A stretch of 64,000 nt of DNA from Leeuwenhoekiella parthenopeia (lineage in GTDB: Bacteria; Bacteroidota; Bacteroidia; Flavobacteriales; Flavobacteriaceae). Positions 18,758-27,824 of the stretch are shown in pieces. The notes below the pieces were generated by a model. It was given only the letters and a program-made list of their open reading frames with translations. It had not been told where the DNA came from and searched no databases. The stretch is from assembly GCF_020782115.1 (NCBI RefSeq), contig NZ_JAJGMW010000008.1, forward strand, positions 102,588-166,587, read 5' to 3'. Numbering within the stretch: position 1 is the first letter of the stretch; every line of letters begins with the position of its first letter. A program made the position numbers and the translations under genes.

Positions 18758-18870
18758 GATTCAAAAGTAAACAAAAACATCATATTCTCTGGGCAATAGA
18801 AGTCGTTAAAGCTTTATTAATGGGCTTTTGTTTCGTAACTTCGCGCCATAAAAAAATTGCAATACGTATC

Positions 18871-21800
18871 ATGCAAAAACGCATCGCAGATTTCCTGTTT
18901 TCTACCCGATTAATGGCCGTTTTATTTATTGTTTATGCTGTAGCCATGGCTACAGGTACCATACTCGATGCCGGCCAGGAAACTTCCCCAACACCTTACA
19001 CCCGAGAACTGGTTTACGAAGCCTGGTGGTTTGAACTCATTCATCTCCTCTTTATAGTAAACTTTGTGGGTAATATCTGGCGCTTTAAACTTTGGCGCAA
19101 AGAAAAATGGTCTACACTGGTTTTTCATCTTTCTTTTATTCTGATCATTTTTGGTGCCGCGTGGACGCGTTATATGGGTTTTGAAGGGGTAATGCCCATT
19201 CGCGAAGGCGAGACTCAAAATACCTTTTTAAGTGAAAAAACCTATCTGCAGGTGTTTATTGACGGGGAACGCAATGGTGAACCGATGCGCCGCAAGCTTG
19301 AACCCAAACGTTTAAATCTTTCTACACGTCTCGATAACAGCTTTGACTGGGAAACTGATTTTGACGGAAAACCCGTGACTATATCGTTCGCTAAGTTTAT
19401 TGACGGGGCAGAAGAGGGGCTTATTGAAGATCCTGACGGAATTGCCCAATTGAAAATCGTAGAAGCCGGTGATGGTACGCGCCATGAGCACTATATCGAG
19501 GAGGGTCAGGTTGCCAGTATTCACAATGTACTTTTTGCCCTAAATAACCCTACAGAAGGAGCCATTAACATTGGTTACGATGGTGAAAACTATACCATTA
19601 AAACGCCATTTGCCGGTTCTACACGGGTAATGGCTACTCAGGAAGATTTTGAAGTGGTCAAAGACAGCGTGCAGGAATTAAAACTGCGTGCTTTATATCA
19701 GGTTGCCGGGATGCAGTTTGTATTTCCTGAACCGGTGCTAAAGGGTAAAAATGGGATTGTTGAGGCATTTCCAAAACAGAAAGGACAGCAGGATGCTTTG
19801 TTTGTAAACATTAAAACGCCAGACGGGGAAGAGACCGTAGGCCTGTTAGGCGGTAAAGGCTATAATAATCAAATGGTTGATGCCGAAATAGGCGATCTTA
19901 AGTTTCACCTGGCTTATGGTAGTCAGGCGGTAGAGCTGCCCTTTGCGATCAAACTGAATGATTTTATTGCCGAGCGCTATCCGGGTACCACCAATGCGTA
20001 TTCTTCTTATGAAAGCGAAATTACCGTAATCGACACTCCCGAAGAGCAGTTTGATTACGAGATTTATATGAACCATGTGTTAGATCACAAAGGCTATAGG
20101 TTCTTCCAGGCCAGTTTTGATCCCGACGAGCTCGGTACCATACTCTCTGTAAATCACGATGCAGTGGGCACCTGGATTACGTACATCGGGTATTTTCTGC
20201 TGTATCTGGGTCTGATGATTATTTTGTTTGATAAAGGAAGCCGTTTTGGTGACTTGAAAGTGCGTTTAGATAAGGTTAAAGCTAAAAAAGCTAAACTTAG
20301 CGTGCTCGCGGTTCTTTTTGCTTTGGGCGGAACGCTTAATGCGCAGGAACAAAAAGTAATCGTTGAAAATGGAAATACCAAGGTTGTTGATGAGCAGCCA
20401 AAGGATTTTATACCGGGTACCGCGACTCTGGCAGAGGAAGAAGAAGCGCATCAATTGCCTACAAAGGCAGAGATTGACTCGGTTTTGATGGCCAATAAAG
20501 TACCGGCGGAAGAAGCGGCCAAATTTGGTAAACTGGTTATTCAGGATGATGGCGGGCGTATGATGCCGGTAAACACCTTTTCCAGTCTCCTGCTGCGTAA
20601 ACTAAGCCGAAGCGACAAGTACGAAGGGCTTACCGCAGATCAGGTTTTCCTCTCTATGGTTGAGACTCCGTTTTTTTGGTACAACGTAGATTTTATTTAC
20701 CTGAAACCTGCTAATGATAGTATTCGTGGGATCATTGGGGTGCCAAAAGATCAAAAGTATGTAAGTGCCTTAGATTTTATTGATGAAATGGGGCGCAACA
20801 AATTAGATCCCTATATCACCAGCGCGTATCAGGCCGAAGTCAAAAACAGTTTCGATAAAGATTTTATTGACATCGCAGAACGTTTAGGCTTATTAAATCG
20901 TGCAGTAAGTGGTGAAATCCTGAAAATTTTCCCATTAATCGGCGATGAAAACAACAAATGGGTTTCCTATCCCGAACTCAACGAAGCCGGGTTTAAGGGT
21001 ATGGATTCGCTGTATACCAAACAAATTCTTCCGCTGTATTTTTCCGCTTTGCGGGAAGGAAACCAAACCGGAGACTTTTCTAAAGCAGATACCTTTATCA
21101 AGAGTATTAAGAGCTTTCAGCAGAAATACGGGAGCGAGGTCATGCCTTCTGAAGATAAAATTGATGCCGAAGTATTCTACAACGAACACGATATTTTTAC
21201 CAAGCTGTATTGGATGTACCTGTTGGCCAGTGTGTTTATGTTTGTTTTCGTTATCGTACGCATATTTAAAGACAATCGCTTTATTAAAAGTATGGTGGGT
21301 GTGGGCGCCGTGGCGATTCTTATTTTATTTGGTCTGCACACACTGGGTCTCATCTGGCGCTGGTATATCTCGGGTCATGCGCCCTGGAGTAACGCTTATG
21401 AATCGGTTTTGTATGTGGGTTGGGCAACCATGTTTTTTGGTTTGGCCTTCGGCCGAAAAAGTTCGCTTACCATCGCGAGTACGGCTTTTGTAGCCGGTTT
21501 TATTTTATGGGGAGCGAGTATGAACTGGCTAAATCCTGCAATTTCAAACCTGCAACCGGTTCTTGACAGTTACTGGCTGATGATACACGTGGCAGTGATT
21601 GTTGGAAGTTACGGACCCCTAACACTCGGAATGATTCTGGGGCTGGTGTCTTTACTTTTGATTTTGCTTACCAATACTAAAAACAAAACCCGGATGGATC
21701 TCAATATCAGGGAGCTTACCATCATCAATGAGATGTCTCTCACGGTAGGTCTTGTGATGCTGACCATCGGGAATTTCCTGGGTGGACAGTGGGCCAATGA

Positions 21801-22116
21801 GAGTTGGGGACGTTACTGGGGCTGGGATCCTAAAGAAACCTGGGCGCTCATCAGTATTATGATCTACGCTTTTGTCATTCACATGCGACTGGTACCCGGC
21901 TTACGTGGAAAATGGTTGTTTAACCTGATGTCTGTTTTAGCCTACGGCAGTATTTTAATGACCTATTTTGGGGTAAACTTCTGGTTGGCAGGTCTGCACA
22001 GTTATGCCAGTGGGGACAATATTTTAAACCTGAACCGGGCGCTGATGATTTTTGGAGGAGTGATTCTGTTTGCCTTAATCGCCTATCCTAAATACAAGAA
22101 ATTTTATAAGAAGTAG
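18871..22116 (+). CDS. ccsBA: Fused cytochrome c biogenesis protein ResB-CcsA (CcsBA)
   Basis: Inner-membrane System II haem-handling and ligation protein that attaches haem to apocytochrome c outside the cytoplasm. The N-terminal ResB half has TM segments within the first 130 residues, a large periplasmic domain, and a TM near 430-450. The C-terminal CcsA half has many TM helices and the tryptophan-rich haem motif (WANESWGRYWGWDPKETW), with conserved His residues in HAPWSNAYES, MIHVAV and the later FVIHMRL. I chose ATG 18871 (1081 residues) rather than the upstream in-frame start at 18742, which overlaps the divergent gene and adds a non-conserved leader. TAACTTCG (18836-18843) resembles a Bacteroidota -7 box. 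Confidence 0.93.
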   Translation: MQKRIADFLFSTRLMAVLFIVYAVAMATGTILDAGQETSPTPYTRELVYEAWWFELIHLLFIVNFVGNIWRFKLWRKEKWSTLVFHLSFILIIFGAAWTRYMGFEGVMPIREGETQNTFLSEKTYLQVFIDGERNGEPMRRKLEPKRLNLSTRLDNSFDWETDFDGKPVTISFAKFIDGAEEGLIEDPDGIAQLKIVEAGDGTRHEHYIEEGQVASIHNVLFALNNPTEGAINIGYDGENYTIKTPFAGSTRVMATQEDFEVVKDSVQELKLRALYQVAGMQFVFPEPVLKGKNGIVEAFPKQKGQQDALFVNIKTPDGEETVGLLGGKGYNNQMVDAEIGDLKFHLAYGSQAVELPFAIKLNDFIAERYPGTTNAYSSYESEITVIDTPEEQFDYEIYMNHVLDHKGYRFFQASFDPDELGTILSVNHDAVGTWITYIGYFLLYLGLMIILFDKGSRFGDLKVRLDKVKAKKAKLSVLAVLFALGGTLNAQEQKVIVENGNTKVVDEQPKDFIPGTATLAEEEEAHQLPTKAEIDSVLMANKVPAEEAAKFGKLVIQDDGGRMMPVNTFSSLLLRKLSRSDKYEGLTADQVFLSMVETPFFWYNVDFIYLKPANDSIRGIIGVPKDQKYVSALDFIDEMGRNKLDPYITSAYQAEVKNSFDKDFIDIAERLGLLNRAVSGEILKIFPLIGDENNKWVSYPELNEAGFKGMDSLYTKQILPLYFSALREGNQTGDFSKADTFIKSIKSFQQKYGSEVMPSEDKIDAEVFYNEHDIFTKLYWMYLLASVFMFVFVIVRIFKDNRFIKSMVGVGAVAILILFGLHTLGLIWRWYISGHAPWSNAYESVLYVGWATMFFGLAFGRKSSLTIASTAFVAGFILWGASMNWLNPAISNLQPVLDSYWLMIHVAVIVGSYGPLTLGMILGLVSLLLILLTNTKNKTRMDLNIRELTIINEMSLTVGLVMLTIGNFLGGQWANESWGRYWGWDPKETWALISIMIYAFVIHMRLVPGLRGKWLFNLMSVLAYGSILMTYFGVNFWLAGLHSYASGDNILNLNRALMIFGGVILFALIAYPKYKKFYKK

Positions 22117-22175
22117 GTAGTTTATTGGTTATTACTATTGTTATTATTATTTGATTACCTGGAAATATTTAGTCA

Positions 22176-22634
22176 ATGAATATCAGTTTTGATCTTGATA
22201 GTACATTAATTCCTAATGGAATAGAGTTTAAAACTGAAAAATGCAGCAGATTAGCCAAAATCTTTGGAATTGAAGAAATACGGGAAGGAGCTCCTAAATT
22301 AATTAACGACTTAAAAAATCAGGGTCACAGTGTGCACATTTATACAACGTCATTTCGAACAAAAAGAAGAATAAGGCGGACTTTAAAATATTATGGTATT
22401 ACAGTTGACCGAATTGTTAATCAAACTGAAAATCAGCTTTTATTAAAGAGTCGAAAAATAAACTCATCCAAGTTTCCGCCAATTTTTGGATTTGACGTTC
22501 ATATTGACGATTCAAAAGGTGTTGGAATAGAATCGGAACAACATAATTTTAAAGCAATTATAATAGAACCGAATGATAAAAATTGGATTGAAAAAATTGT
22601 TAAGGAGCTAAATACTCTATGTAGCTATTGTTGA
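22176..22634 (+). CDS. HAD-superfamily hydrolase-like protein
   Basis: A 152-residue minimal HAD protein. It has motif I FDLDSTL (Asp6 and Asp8), motif II YTTSF, a Lys-containing region before the end, and motif IV-like HIDDSKG. There is no cap domain. It is preceded by an AT-rich spacer and its codons are more AT-rich than those of ccsBA next to it, which hints at later acquisition. The substrate cannot be predicted; 5'-nucleotidase-like or polynucleotide-phosphatase-like roles are possible. Confidence 0.8.
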   Translation: MNISFDLDSTLIPNGIEFKTEKCSRLAKIFGIEEIREGAPKLINDLKNQGHSVHIYTTSFRTKRRIRRTLKYYGITVDRIVNQTENQLLLKSRKINSSKFPPIFGFDVHIDDSKGVGIESEQHNFKAIIIEPNDKNWIEKIVKELNTLCSYC

Positions 22635-22748
22635 TAGTGCTGTTTGTGGTTTGGTCTTGTTTCGACGGGCTCGAAATCCAAATGTTTCATCTTGGAAGCT
22701 TGTTTCAAATAACCTAATAACTTTTTAACCACTAACAAATACCCCAAC

Positions 22749-23306
22749 TCACACCCGGACGACACACCTGAAGCCGCGTCCGGCATAGTAGGATTCTGCG
22801 CCGTTGTGGTAGAAAAATATACGCCCGAAGCGGTTATCCCCAAATAAGGCTCCGCCCAGTTTACGCATTTCGCCAGGCGTGTTGATCCAGCTTGAGGTTT
22901 TGATATCGACTGCCTGTATACCTTGCAGTTTCAGGTATTCCTGTTCGCTGATCAATTCGGCACCCATTTCTTCAGCTTTCGCTTTAGCGCTTCCGGCTGG
23001 TTTAAATTTCTTCCGGGATTCGAGAGCTTCGTCATCGTAGCACAGACTGCGACGCTCTACCGGACTTTCCGCAGCAAAATCGCAAAAAGTGCAGATGTCC
23101 TTTTTAGAATCGTATTCCAGCAGGGAAGGTTCGCCGCCGGTTTGCTCCAGTTGGAAAATACAGTTTAGTTTTTCGGGACTCTGAAGCAGTCGATTTTCAA
23201 TTTTATTCCATTCAATCCCTTCAAAATGTGAGGAATTACGTTCAAAGCGCTTTTGCAGAAGCTCCAGAAACGAATTGGTATCGCTAAGAATCTTTGGTGA
23301 TGCCAT
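22749..23306 (-). CDS. DUF4256 family protein
   Basis: A 185-residue cytoplasmic protein matching the DUF4256 family. It has a conserved SLCYDDEALESRKKFKP block and a C-terminal GGALFGDNRFGRIFFYHNG followed by YYAGRGFR. Two Cys residues in the ICTFCDF motif are noteworthy, and a Cys also precedes YDDEAL. Function unknown. It begins 6 bp after the stop of the DUF486 gene on the same strand, so the two probably form an operon. Confidence 0.88.
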   Translation of the reverse strand: MASPKILSDTNSFLELLQKRFERNSSHFEGIEWNKIENRLLQSPEKLNCIFQLEQTGGEPSLLEYDSKKDICTFCDFAAESPVERRSLCYDDEALESRKKFKPAGSAKAKAEEMGAELISEQEYLKLQGIQAVDIKTSSWINTPGEMRKLGGALFGDNRFGRIFFYHNGAESYYAGRGFRCVVRV

Positions 23307-23311
23307 AGTTG

Positions 23312-23680
23312 TTACTTTTTAAACATGAAATATACTGCCCCAATCAAAAACAGAAAAGAAATAATGTGATTAAGGCGGAAGGTTTCCGTCTTAAAAACAA
23401 GCAGGGTGAATACTGCAAAAACCACCAGCGTAATCACTTCCTGAATAACCTTGAGCTGAATTAACGAAAAGGGTCCGCCGTTTTCCTTAAAACCCATTCG
23501 GTTTGCCGGCACCTGAAAGATGTATTCAAAGAGCGCAATGCCCCAGCTGATGAGAATGATGGCTACAAGGCCCAGCCTGCTGAACCATTTTAATTCTGAA
23601 AATTTGAGATGGCCATACCAGGCAACAACCATAAAGGAGTTGCTTAAAATGAGTAAAGCTATGGTAGTTAGTGCTTTCAT
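23312..23680 (-). CDS. DMT family protein (DUF486)
   Basis: A small 122-residue integral membrane protein with four predicted TM helices, of the DUF486 family (a single-EmrE-like unit of the drug/metabolite transporter superfamily). The conserved LFEYIFQVPANRMGF segment lies around residues 50-64. I chose the ATG at 23680; an in-frame TTG nine bases upstream gives three extra residues. It is upstream of, and 6 bp from, the DUF4256 gene. The transported substrate is unknown. Confidence 0.85.
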   Translation of the reverse strand: MKALTTIALLILSNSFMVVAWYGHLKFSELKWFSRLGLVAIILISWGIALFEYIFQVPANRMGFKENGGPFSLIQLKVIQEVITLVVFAVFTLLVFKTETFRLNHIISFLFLIGAVYFMFKK

Positions 23681-23781
23681 AGGACGCAAGTAATCAACGT
23701 AAGCGCAGAAATTAGGTTTAGATATTGATTATAAATGTAGTTTGAGCGTACAGGATTTGCAACATATTTGGTCTCAAAAAC

Positions 23782-23870
23782 AAAAAAGGCGATCTAAAAA
23801 GACCGACCGCCTTCAGCATTGTGTTGGTAAACTCTTTGAGTTCGCCCTTTATATATTTTGGGTTTAGCCC
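23782..23870 (-). repeat. Decayed second copy of the fumC 3' end
   Basis: About 85 bp match, in the same orientation, the last codons and 3' flank of fumC at 25907-25990. The runs AAAAAGGCGATCTAAAAAGA and GCATTGTGTTGGTAAACTC are shared exactly. Differences include a 3-bp gap and the loss of the fumC stop codon (CTCTAG becomes CTCAAA on the coding strand). The two copies are direct repeats bracketing about 2.0 kb that hold the ceo-like gene. This is a remnant, not a gene. Confidence 0.7.
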
Positions 23871-24073
23871 CCGGATTTAGCCGATTTACTGTACTGTATC
23901 TTAATTACCAGTACTGTCGTAGGGTGTGAAACGTCGAGTTTTTTCCTTTCAAGAGATTCTACACTGGTAAGCTGTTTTTTTTGGCAGGTTGTTAAATAGC
24001 GAAAGTTGGTCTTTTCAACAGATTTTACTTTCCCAATTCGTTCCCATGTCTTGCTGCCTGCAGTGCTAATGGC
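23864..24073 (-). pseudogene. 70-codon open frame without a start codon (possible gene remnant)
   Basis: On the minus strand a frame stays open for 69 sense codons and ends at TAA (23864-23866). It contains no ATG, GTG or TTG. Its translation is Lys/Ser/Thr-rich (includes TWERIGKVKSVEKTNFRYL). It could be the C-terminal remnant of a truncated gene in the 388-bp stretch upstream of the small ORF at 24069, or chance. No family is recognised. Confidence 0.2.
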
Positions 24074-24185
24074 TTACCTTATTAAAAACCAGGCGCTAAT
24101 TTTTATAGCAGCGCTCTTGCTACTTCTTTTTGCGATCCCGGAGTCTTTCTCCGGTTTACCTACTGCCGGCAACGAGCTGGCTTAG
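24069..24185 (+). CDS. Possible 38-residue single-TM membrane peptide
   Basis: A short frame from ATG to TAG encodes Met-Ala-Tyr-Leu, then a strongly hydrophobic core (ALIFIAALLLLLFAIP, residues 9-24) and a short polar tail. It resembles the small single-pass peptides often missed by gene finders. The frame could also start further upstream at a TTG, giving 59 residues. It ends 51 bp before the ceo-like gene. A hairpin (CCGGAG/CTCCGG, 24138-24154) lies inside it, which is a mild argument against coding. Confidence 0.35.
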   Translation: MAYLIKNQALIFIAALLLLLFAIPESFSGLPTAGNELA

Positions 24186-24236
24186 CCTTTAACTTATTTG
24201 TTTGTTTTAAAACAGACTCCTATAACTTATTCAAAA

Positions 24237-25382
24237 ATGACAATACCTTACCTTGGTGTAATAGCTACTTCTCATAAAGCAGATGAACGCCGCGTACCCA
24301 TACATCCCGATCATCTTAAGCGTTTACCCGAGGCAATCTGCCGCCGGCTTATATTTGAAAAGGGCTATGGGGAGCCCTTTAAAGTGTCTGATGCAGAACT
24401 TAGCGAGATCATCAGCGGGTTTGCCAGTCGTAAAGAACTATTGGAAGACCTGGGTTCCGTAATAATAACAAAGCCCGTATTGTCTGACCTTAAAAGTCTG
24501 CGTGAAGGTGGTTTGCTCTGGGGTTACCCACATTGTGCGCAACAGGAATTAATTACGCAATGCGCTATAGATCGCAAACTTACCCTTATAGCCTTTGAGG
24601 ATATGTATGTATGGAATCCCAAAGGGCAGGCGGGAAGGCATACCTTTTATAAGAATAATGAAATGGCAGGATATTGTGCAGTTGTACACGCCTTGCAACT
24701 TCGAGGTATTAACGGGCACTATGGCAATCAACGCAAGGTGATAATTTTCAGTTTTGGAGCGGTTAGTCGTGGGGCTATTTATGCCTTAAAAGCGATGGGC
24801 TTCAGAGACATAACCATCTGTATACAACGACCGGATCACGAGGTGCGGGAAGAAGTGCTCGACGTGCATTATACGCGTTTGAAAAAAGGTAAATCAGGTG
24901 AACCCAGAATGATGGTGGTAGAGCACGATGGTTTCCAAAAACCCTTAAGTGTGCTTATTCAGGAATCTGATATTATTATAAATGATACCTATCAGGATAC
25001 CGATGATCCCATCGATTACGTAACTGAAGAGGAGAAATCTATACTTAAACCGGGAACCCTTATCATTGATGTGAGTTGCGATGAAGGAATGGGATTTTAT
25101 TTTGCTAAACCAACCACTTTCAAAAATCCAATGATTGCAATTGATGGCATAGATTATTACGCGGTAGATCATACGCCCAGCTATTACTGGGAAAGTGCAT
25201 CACGATGCATTTCTGCAGCACTTATTGAGCATCTGCCCGATTTTCTGGGCGGCGGGAAGCAGTGGCAATTAAATAAAACCCTTGAAAATGCCATAAATAT
25301 AGATGAGGGAGTGGTTGTAAAAGATAACATACTGAGATTCCAGAATAGAGCATCTGCCTACCCACATGCTATTTTAGGTTAA
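24237..25382 (+). CDS. Alanine dehydrogenase/PNT-family enzyme, N5-(carboxyethyl)ornithine synthase-like
   Basis: A 381-residue NAD(P)-dependent dehydrogenase. The N-terminal half has the AlaDH/PNT pattern (GVIATSHKADERRVPIHP, with the substrate-binding ERR..H and Lys/His residues). The C-terminal half has the Rossmann domain with FSFGAVSRGAIYALKAMG near 175 and DVSCDEGMGF near 282. This resembles N5-(L-1-carboxyethyl)-L-ornithine synthase (Ceo), which reductively condenses pyruvate with an amino acid, more than true alanine dehydrogenase. I chose ATG 24237; a TTG 39 bp upstream adds residues that do not fit the family. It is flanked by the fumC-end repeats. Confidence 0.72.
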   Translation: MTIPYLGVIATSHKADERRVPIHPDHLKRLPEAICRRLIFEKGYGEPFKVSDAELSEIISGFASRKELLEDLGSVIITKPVLSDLKSLREGGLLWGYPHCAQQELITQCAIDRKLTLIAFEDMYVWNPKGQAGRHTFYKNNEMAGYCAVVHALQLRGINGHYGNQRKVIIFSFGAVSRGAIYALKAMGFRDITICIQRPDHEVREEVLDVHYTRLKKGKSGEPRMMVVEHDGFQKPLSVLIQESDIIINDTYQDTDDPIDYVTEEEKSILKPGTLIIDVSCDEGMGFYFAKPTTFKNPMIAIDGIDYYAVDHTPSYYWESASRCISAALIEHLPDFLGGGKQWQLNKTLENAINIDEGVVVKDNILRFQNRASAYPHAILG

Positions 25383-25523
25383 ATTCTAAAGCTTGTAAGT
25401 TTTTTTCAAGCAGAAAAAATAGATCCTAATGGTATATTGAAACCAAAGTCTATTATTAAGCTTTCTTCAAAAATCAAATAAGACCTTCACGTTAAAGGTA
25501 ATTTGAAGAGGGCTTAAATTTTA

Positions 25524-25751
25524 TCAGGATTCCTGAATCTCATAATCGATGTTAAGTTTTCGCAGTGCTCGTAATGCAGAACCCGAATTTTTATCTGTGA
25601 GTTCAAGATCTATTGAATCACCTTCGATCAGGATTTCGGTTAACTCCTGAGCTAATACTGTATCAATACCCGTGGCGATTTCATTAATACAGTTTGCTAT
25701 GGCGCGCCTGTCCGGGCGTTGCGCAGTACAGGCAATTAATTTCAATTTCAT
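25524..25751 (-). CDS. Conserved small protein of unknown function
   Basis: A 75-residue soluble protein that begins with a beta-strand (KLKLIACTAQRPDRR), continues with an amphipathic helix, and ends in a helix and strand (GSALRALRKLNIDYEIQ). The pattern is compatible with a small alpha/beta fold such as the L7/L12 C-terminal type, but I do not recognise a family. It lies between the ceo-like gene (convergent) and fumC (same strand), inside the segment bracketed by the fumC-end repeats. Confidence 0.55.
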   Translation of the reverse strand: MKLKLIACTAQRPDRRAIANCINEIATGIDTVLAQELTEILIEGDSIDLELTDKNSGSALRALRKLNIDYEIQES

Positions 25752-25906
25752 AGTTTCCGATTGGTCTTACAAGGTAATTCAATGAGTGTGTATTAATCTA
25801 AAAAACTTCTCCGGATTAACTTAAATAAATCCTGTTTGAAAGTCAGCAGTTTTAGCAATCCTGATTTTAAGTATATAGGAGACTATTTATCTAAAAGACA
25901 TCAAAA

Positions 25907-25990
25907 TAAAAAGGCGATCTAAAAAGACCACCTTTAGCATTGTGTTGGTAAACTCCTAGAGTTCGCCCACCATATCTTTAGGATTTACCC
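25907..25990 (-). repeat. Intact partner of the fumC 3'-end direct repeat
   Basis: Covers the last codons, stop and 3' flank of the functional fumC. It pairs with the degraded copy at 23782-23870. The part downstream of fumC (25909-25930) is also duplicated, so the repeat is not just conserved coding sequence. Confidence 0.7.
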
Positions 25991-27350
25991 ATTCGTCAAA
26001 TTCTTCTGCGGTAACGTAACCCAGGTTAACCGCTTCTTCTTTAAGGGTAGTGCCGTTTTCGTGCGCTGTATTTGCAATTTCGGCGGCCTTATAATATCCA
26101 ATTTTAGTGTTCAAAGCCGTAACCAGCATTAACGAATTATCGAGCATGGTCTTTATACGGGAATGGTTGGGCTCTATTCCGGCAGCGCAATGCTCTTCAA
26201 AAGAGACGCAGGCATCTCCCAGCAACTGGGCGCTGTGCAACAGATTTGCTGCCATAACCGGTTTAAAAACATTCAATTCATACTGTCCCTGCATCCCGCC
26301 AACGGCGATAGCCATATCGTTACCAATTACCTGAGCGCAAACCATAGTCATGGCCTCACACTGGGTAGGATTTACTTTACCGGGCATAATCGATGAGCCG
26401 GGCTCATTTGCAGGAATGTTGATTTCTCCAATACCCGAGCGAGGTCCGCTGGCCAGCATACGGATGTCATTGGCAATCTTATTTAGAGAAACAGCAAGTT
26501 GTTTTAAAGCCCCGTGAGACTCTACAATCGCATCGTGTGCGGCAAGGGCCTCAAACTTATTCTCTGCGGTTTTAAAGGGTTGCCCGGTAAATTTTGCGAT
26601 GTAATCTGCAACCAGTTTATCGTATCCTTTAGGGGTGTTTAATCCGGTTCCTACAGCGGTTCCGCCTAATGCCAGTTCAGAAAGGTGATCAAGCGTATGT
26701 TCAACTGCTTTAATCCCGTGATCCAGTTGGGAAACATAGCCCGAAAATTCCTGTCCTAAGGTAAGGGGAGTAGCGTCCATAAGGTGTGTACGCCCTATTT
26801 TTACGACTTCGCGAAAATCATCTGACTTTTGTTTAAGTGTATTTCTAAGTTTGATTACTCCCGGAAGGGTTACTTCCATAATCTTTTTATAGGCTGCGAT
26901 ATGCATGCCGGTAGGGAAGGTGTCATTAGACGATTGCGACTTGTTGACATCGTCGTTAGGCTGAAGAGTTTTTTCTCCTTCACCCAGTTTTTTACCCGCG
27001 ATAAGGTGTGCACGGTTTGCAATCACTTCATTCACATTCATATTGCTCTGTGTTCCTGAGCCGGTTTGCCAGATCACGAGTGGGAACTGGTCATCGTGTT
27101 TCCCTTCTAAAATTTCATCGCAAACCTGCGCGATCAAATCCCTTTTTTCTTCCGATAAGACACCTAATTCACAATTGGTGTAGGCTGCTGCTTTTTTAAG
27201 ATATGCGAAACCGTAGATGATTTCAATAGGCATAGAAGCCGGGTTACCAATTTTAAAATTATTGCGGGAACGTTCGGTTTGTGCACCCCAGATTTTATCT
27301 GCAGGCACCTTAACTTCTCCCAGGGTGTCTTTTTCTATTCTATATTCCAT
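25956..27350 (-). CDS. fumC: Fumarate hydratase, class II
   Basis: Iron-independent homotetrameric TCA-cycle enzyme that interconverts fumarate and L-malate. At 464 residues it is full length. Key blocks: [13 protein letters not shown] near 97, catalytic-region [20 protein letters not shown] near 184, and the fumarase/aspartase signature [11 protein letters not shown] near 316. It is transcribed away from the small gene at 27500. Only this copy is intact; a fragment of its end recurs 2.1 kb downstream. Confidence 0.97.
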   Translation of the reverse strand: MEYRIEKDTLGEVKVPADKIWGAQTERSRNNFKIGNPASMPIEIIYGFAYLKKAAAYTNCELGVLSEEKRDLIAQVCDEILEGKHDDQFPLVIWQTGSGTQSNMNVNEVIANRAHLIAGKKLGEGEKTLQPNDDVNKSQSSNDTFPTGMHIAAYKKIMEVTLPGVIKLRNTLKQKSDDFREVVKIGRTHLMDATPLTLGQEFSGYVSQLDHGIKAVEHTLDHLSELALGGTAVGTGLNTPKGYDKLVADYIAKFTGQPFKTAENKFEALAAHDAIVESHGALKQLAVSLNKIANDIRMLASGPRSGIGEINIPANEPGSSIMPGKVNPTQCEAMTMVCAQVIGNDMAIAVGGMQGQYELNVFKPVMAANLLHSAQLLGDACVSFEEHCAAGIEPNHSRIKTMLDNSLMLVTALNTKIGYYKAAEIANTAHENGTTLKEEAVNLGYVTAEEFDEWVNPKDMVGEL

Positions 27351-27446
27351 TTTTCGGTAGTTTTTTAGTCTAACAAAAATAACGGTTTCGCTTTAAATAC
27401 GATGATTGCCGCTCGTTATAAAAATGTTTATAAATTAAAATAAGTC

Positions 27447-27478
27447 TTGCATTTTTAAATACAGAATCCCTAGATTTG
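27447..27478 (+). promoter_or_regulatory. Bacteroidota-type promoter of the small membrane protein gene
   Basis: A TTG at 27447-27449 and TAGATTTG at 27471-27478 fit the Bacteroidota primary-sigma pattern TTG-N(17-23)-TAnnTTTG with a 21-bp spacer. The gene start follows 22 bp downstream. Confidence 0.55.
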
Positions 27479-27499
27479 CGACAAGACAAAAACCATATT

Positions 27500-27673
27500 A
27501 TGTTTGAATTTGATCAATACTTAGGCTTCCTTGCTTTTTTAACCATTTTAACCATCGGTTTCTGGTTGATGATTTTTTTAGTTTCTATTCTTCCGTACTG
27601 GATTTTTGGCGCAGCCAAAGAGCGTTTAGAAGAAATGCGTGAGGAAAGACGTCTTAAACGTGAGAATTCCTAA
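27500..27673 (+). CDS. Small single-TM membrane protein
   Basis: A 57-residue protein: short N-terminus, one or two closely spaced hydrophobic segments (YLGFLAFLTILTIGFWLMIF and LVSILPYWIFG) and a highly charged C-terminal helix (AKERLEEMREERRLKRE). I chose the ATG at 27500, downstream of a clear promoter. No family recognised. It is followed by a perfect terminator hairpin, supporting a real monocistronic gene. Confidence 0.6.
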   Translation: MFEFDQYLGFLAFLTILTIGFWLMIFLVSILPYWIFGAAKERLEEMREERRLKRENS

Positions 27674-27697
27674 TATTCAATTATAATTTTAAGTTTG

Positions 27698-27730
27698 AAA
27701 GTCCATTCAGTAATTGAATGGACTTTTTCT
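27698..27730 (+). terminator. Rho-independent terminator after the small membrane protein
   Basis: A perfect 12-bp stem, AAAGTCCATTCA (27698-27709) / TGAATGGACTTT (27715-27726), with a 5-nt loop is followed by a pyrimidine-rich tract. Confidence 0.85.
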
Positions 27731-27765
27731 TTTATACAGGTTACATTCAGATAGTTAATGCAACT

Positions 27766-27803
27766 AAAAAAGGTCATTTCAAATGAATGAAATGACCTTT
27801 TTT
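27766..27803. terminator. Bidirectional terminator between convergent genes
   Basis: Perfect 15-bp arms (27766-27780 and 27789-27803) begin with an A-run and end with a T-run, so the hairpin works on both strands. It serves mainly the TonB receptor gene ending at 27825 on the minus strand. Confidence 0.85.
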
Positions 27804-27824
27804 CAAGTGTCTTATAGGAATTAG

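Noticed and set aside
18742..18870. Upstream extension of the CcsBA protein by 43 residues
   Set aside because: It would overlap the divergent DUF2520 gene and contains non-conserved sequence, while the family N-terminus begins at the ATG 18871.
22625..22843. A 72-residue minus-strand frame overlapping the DUF4256 end
   Set aside because: Out of frame with the DUF4256 gene, overlapping its 3' end, without start signal or recognisable protein.
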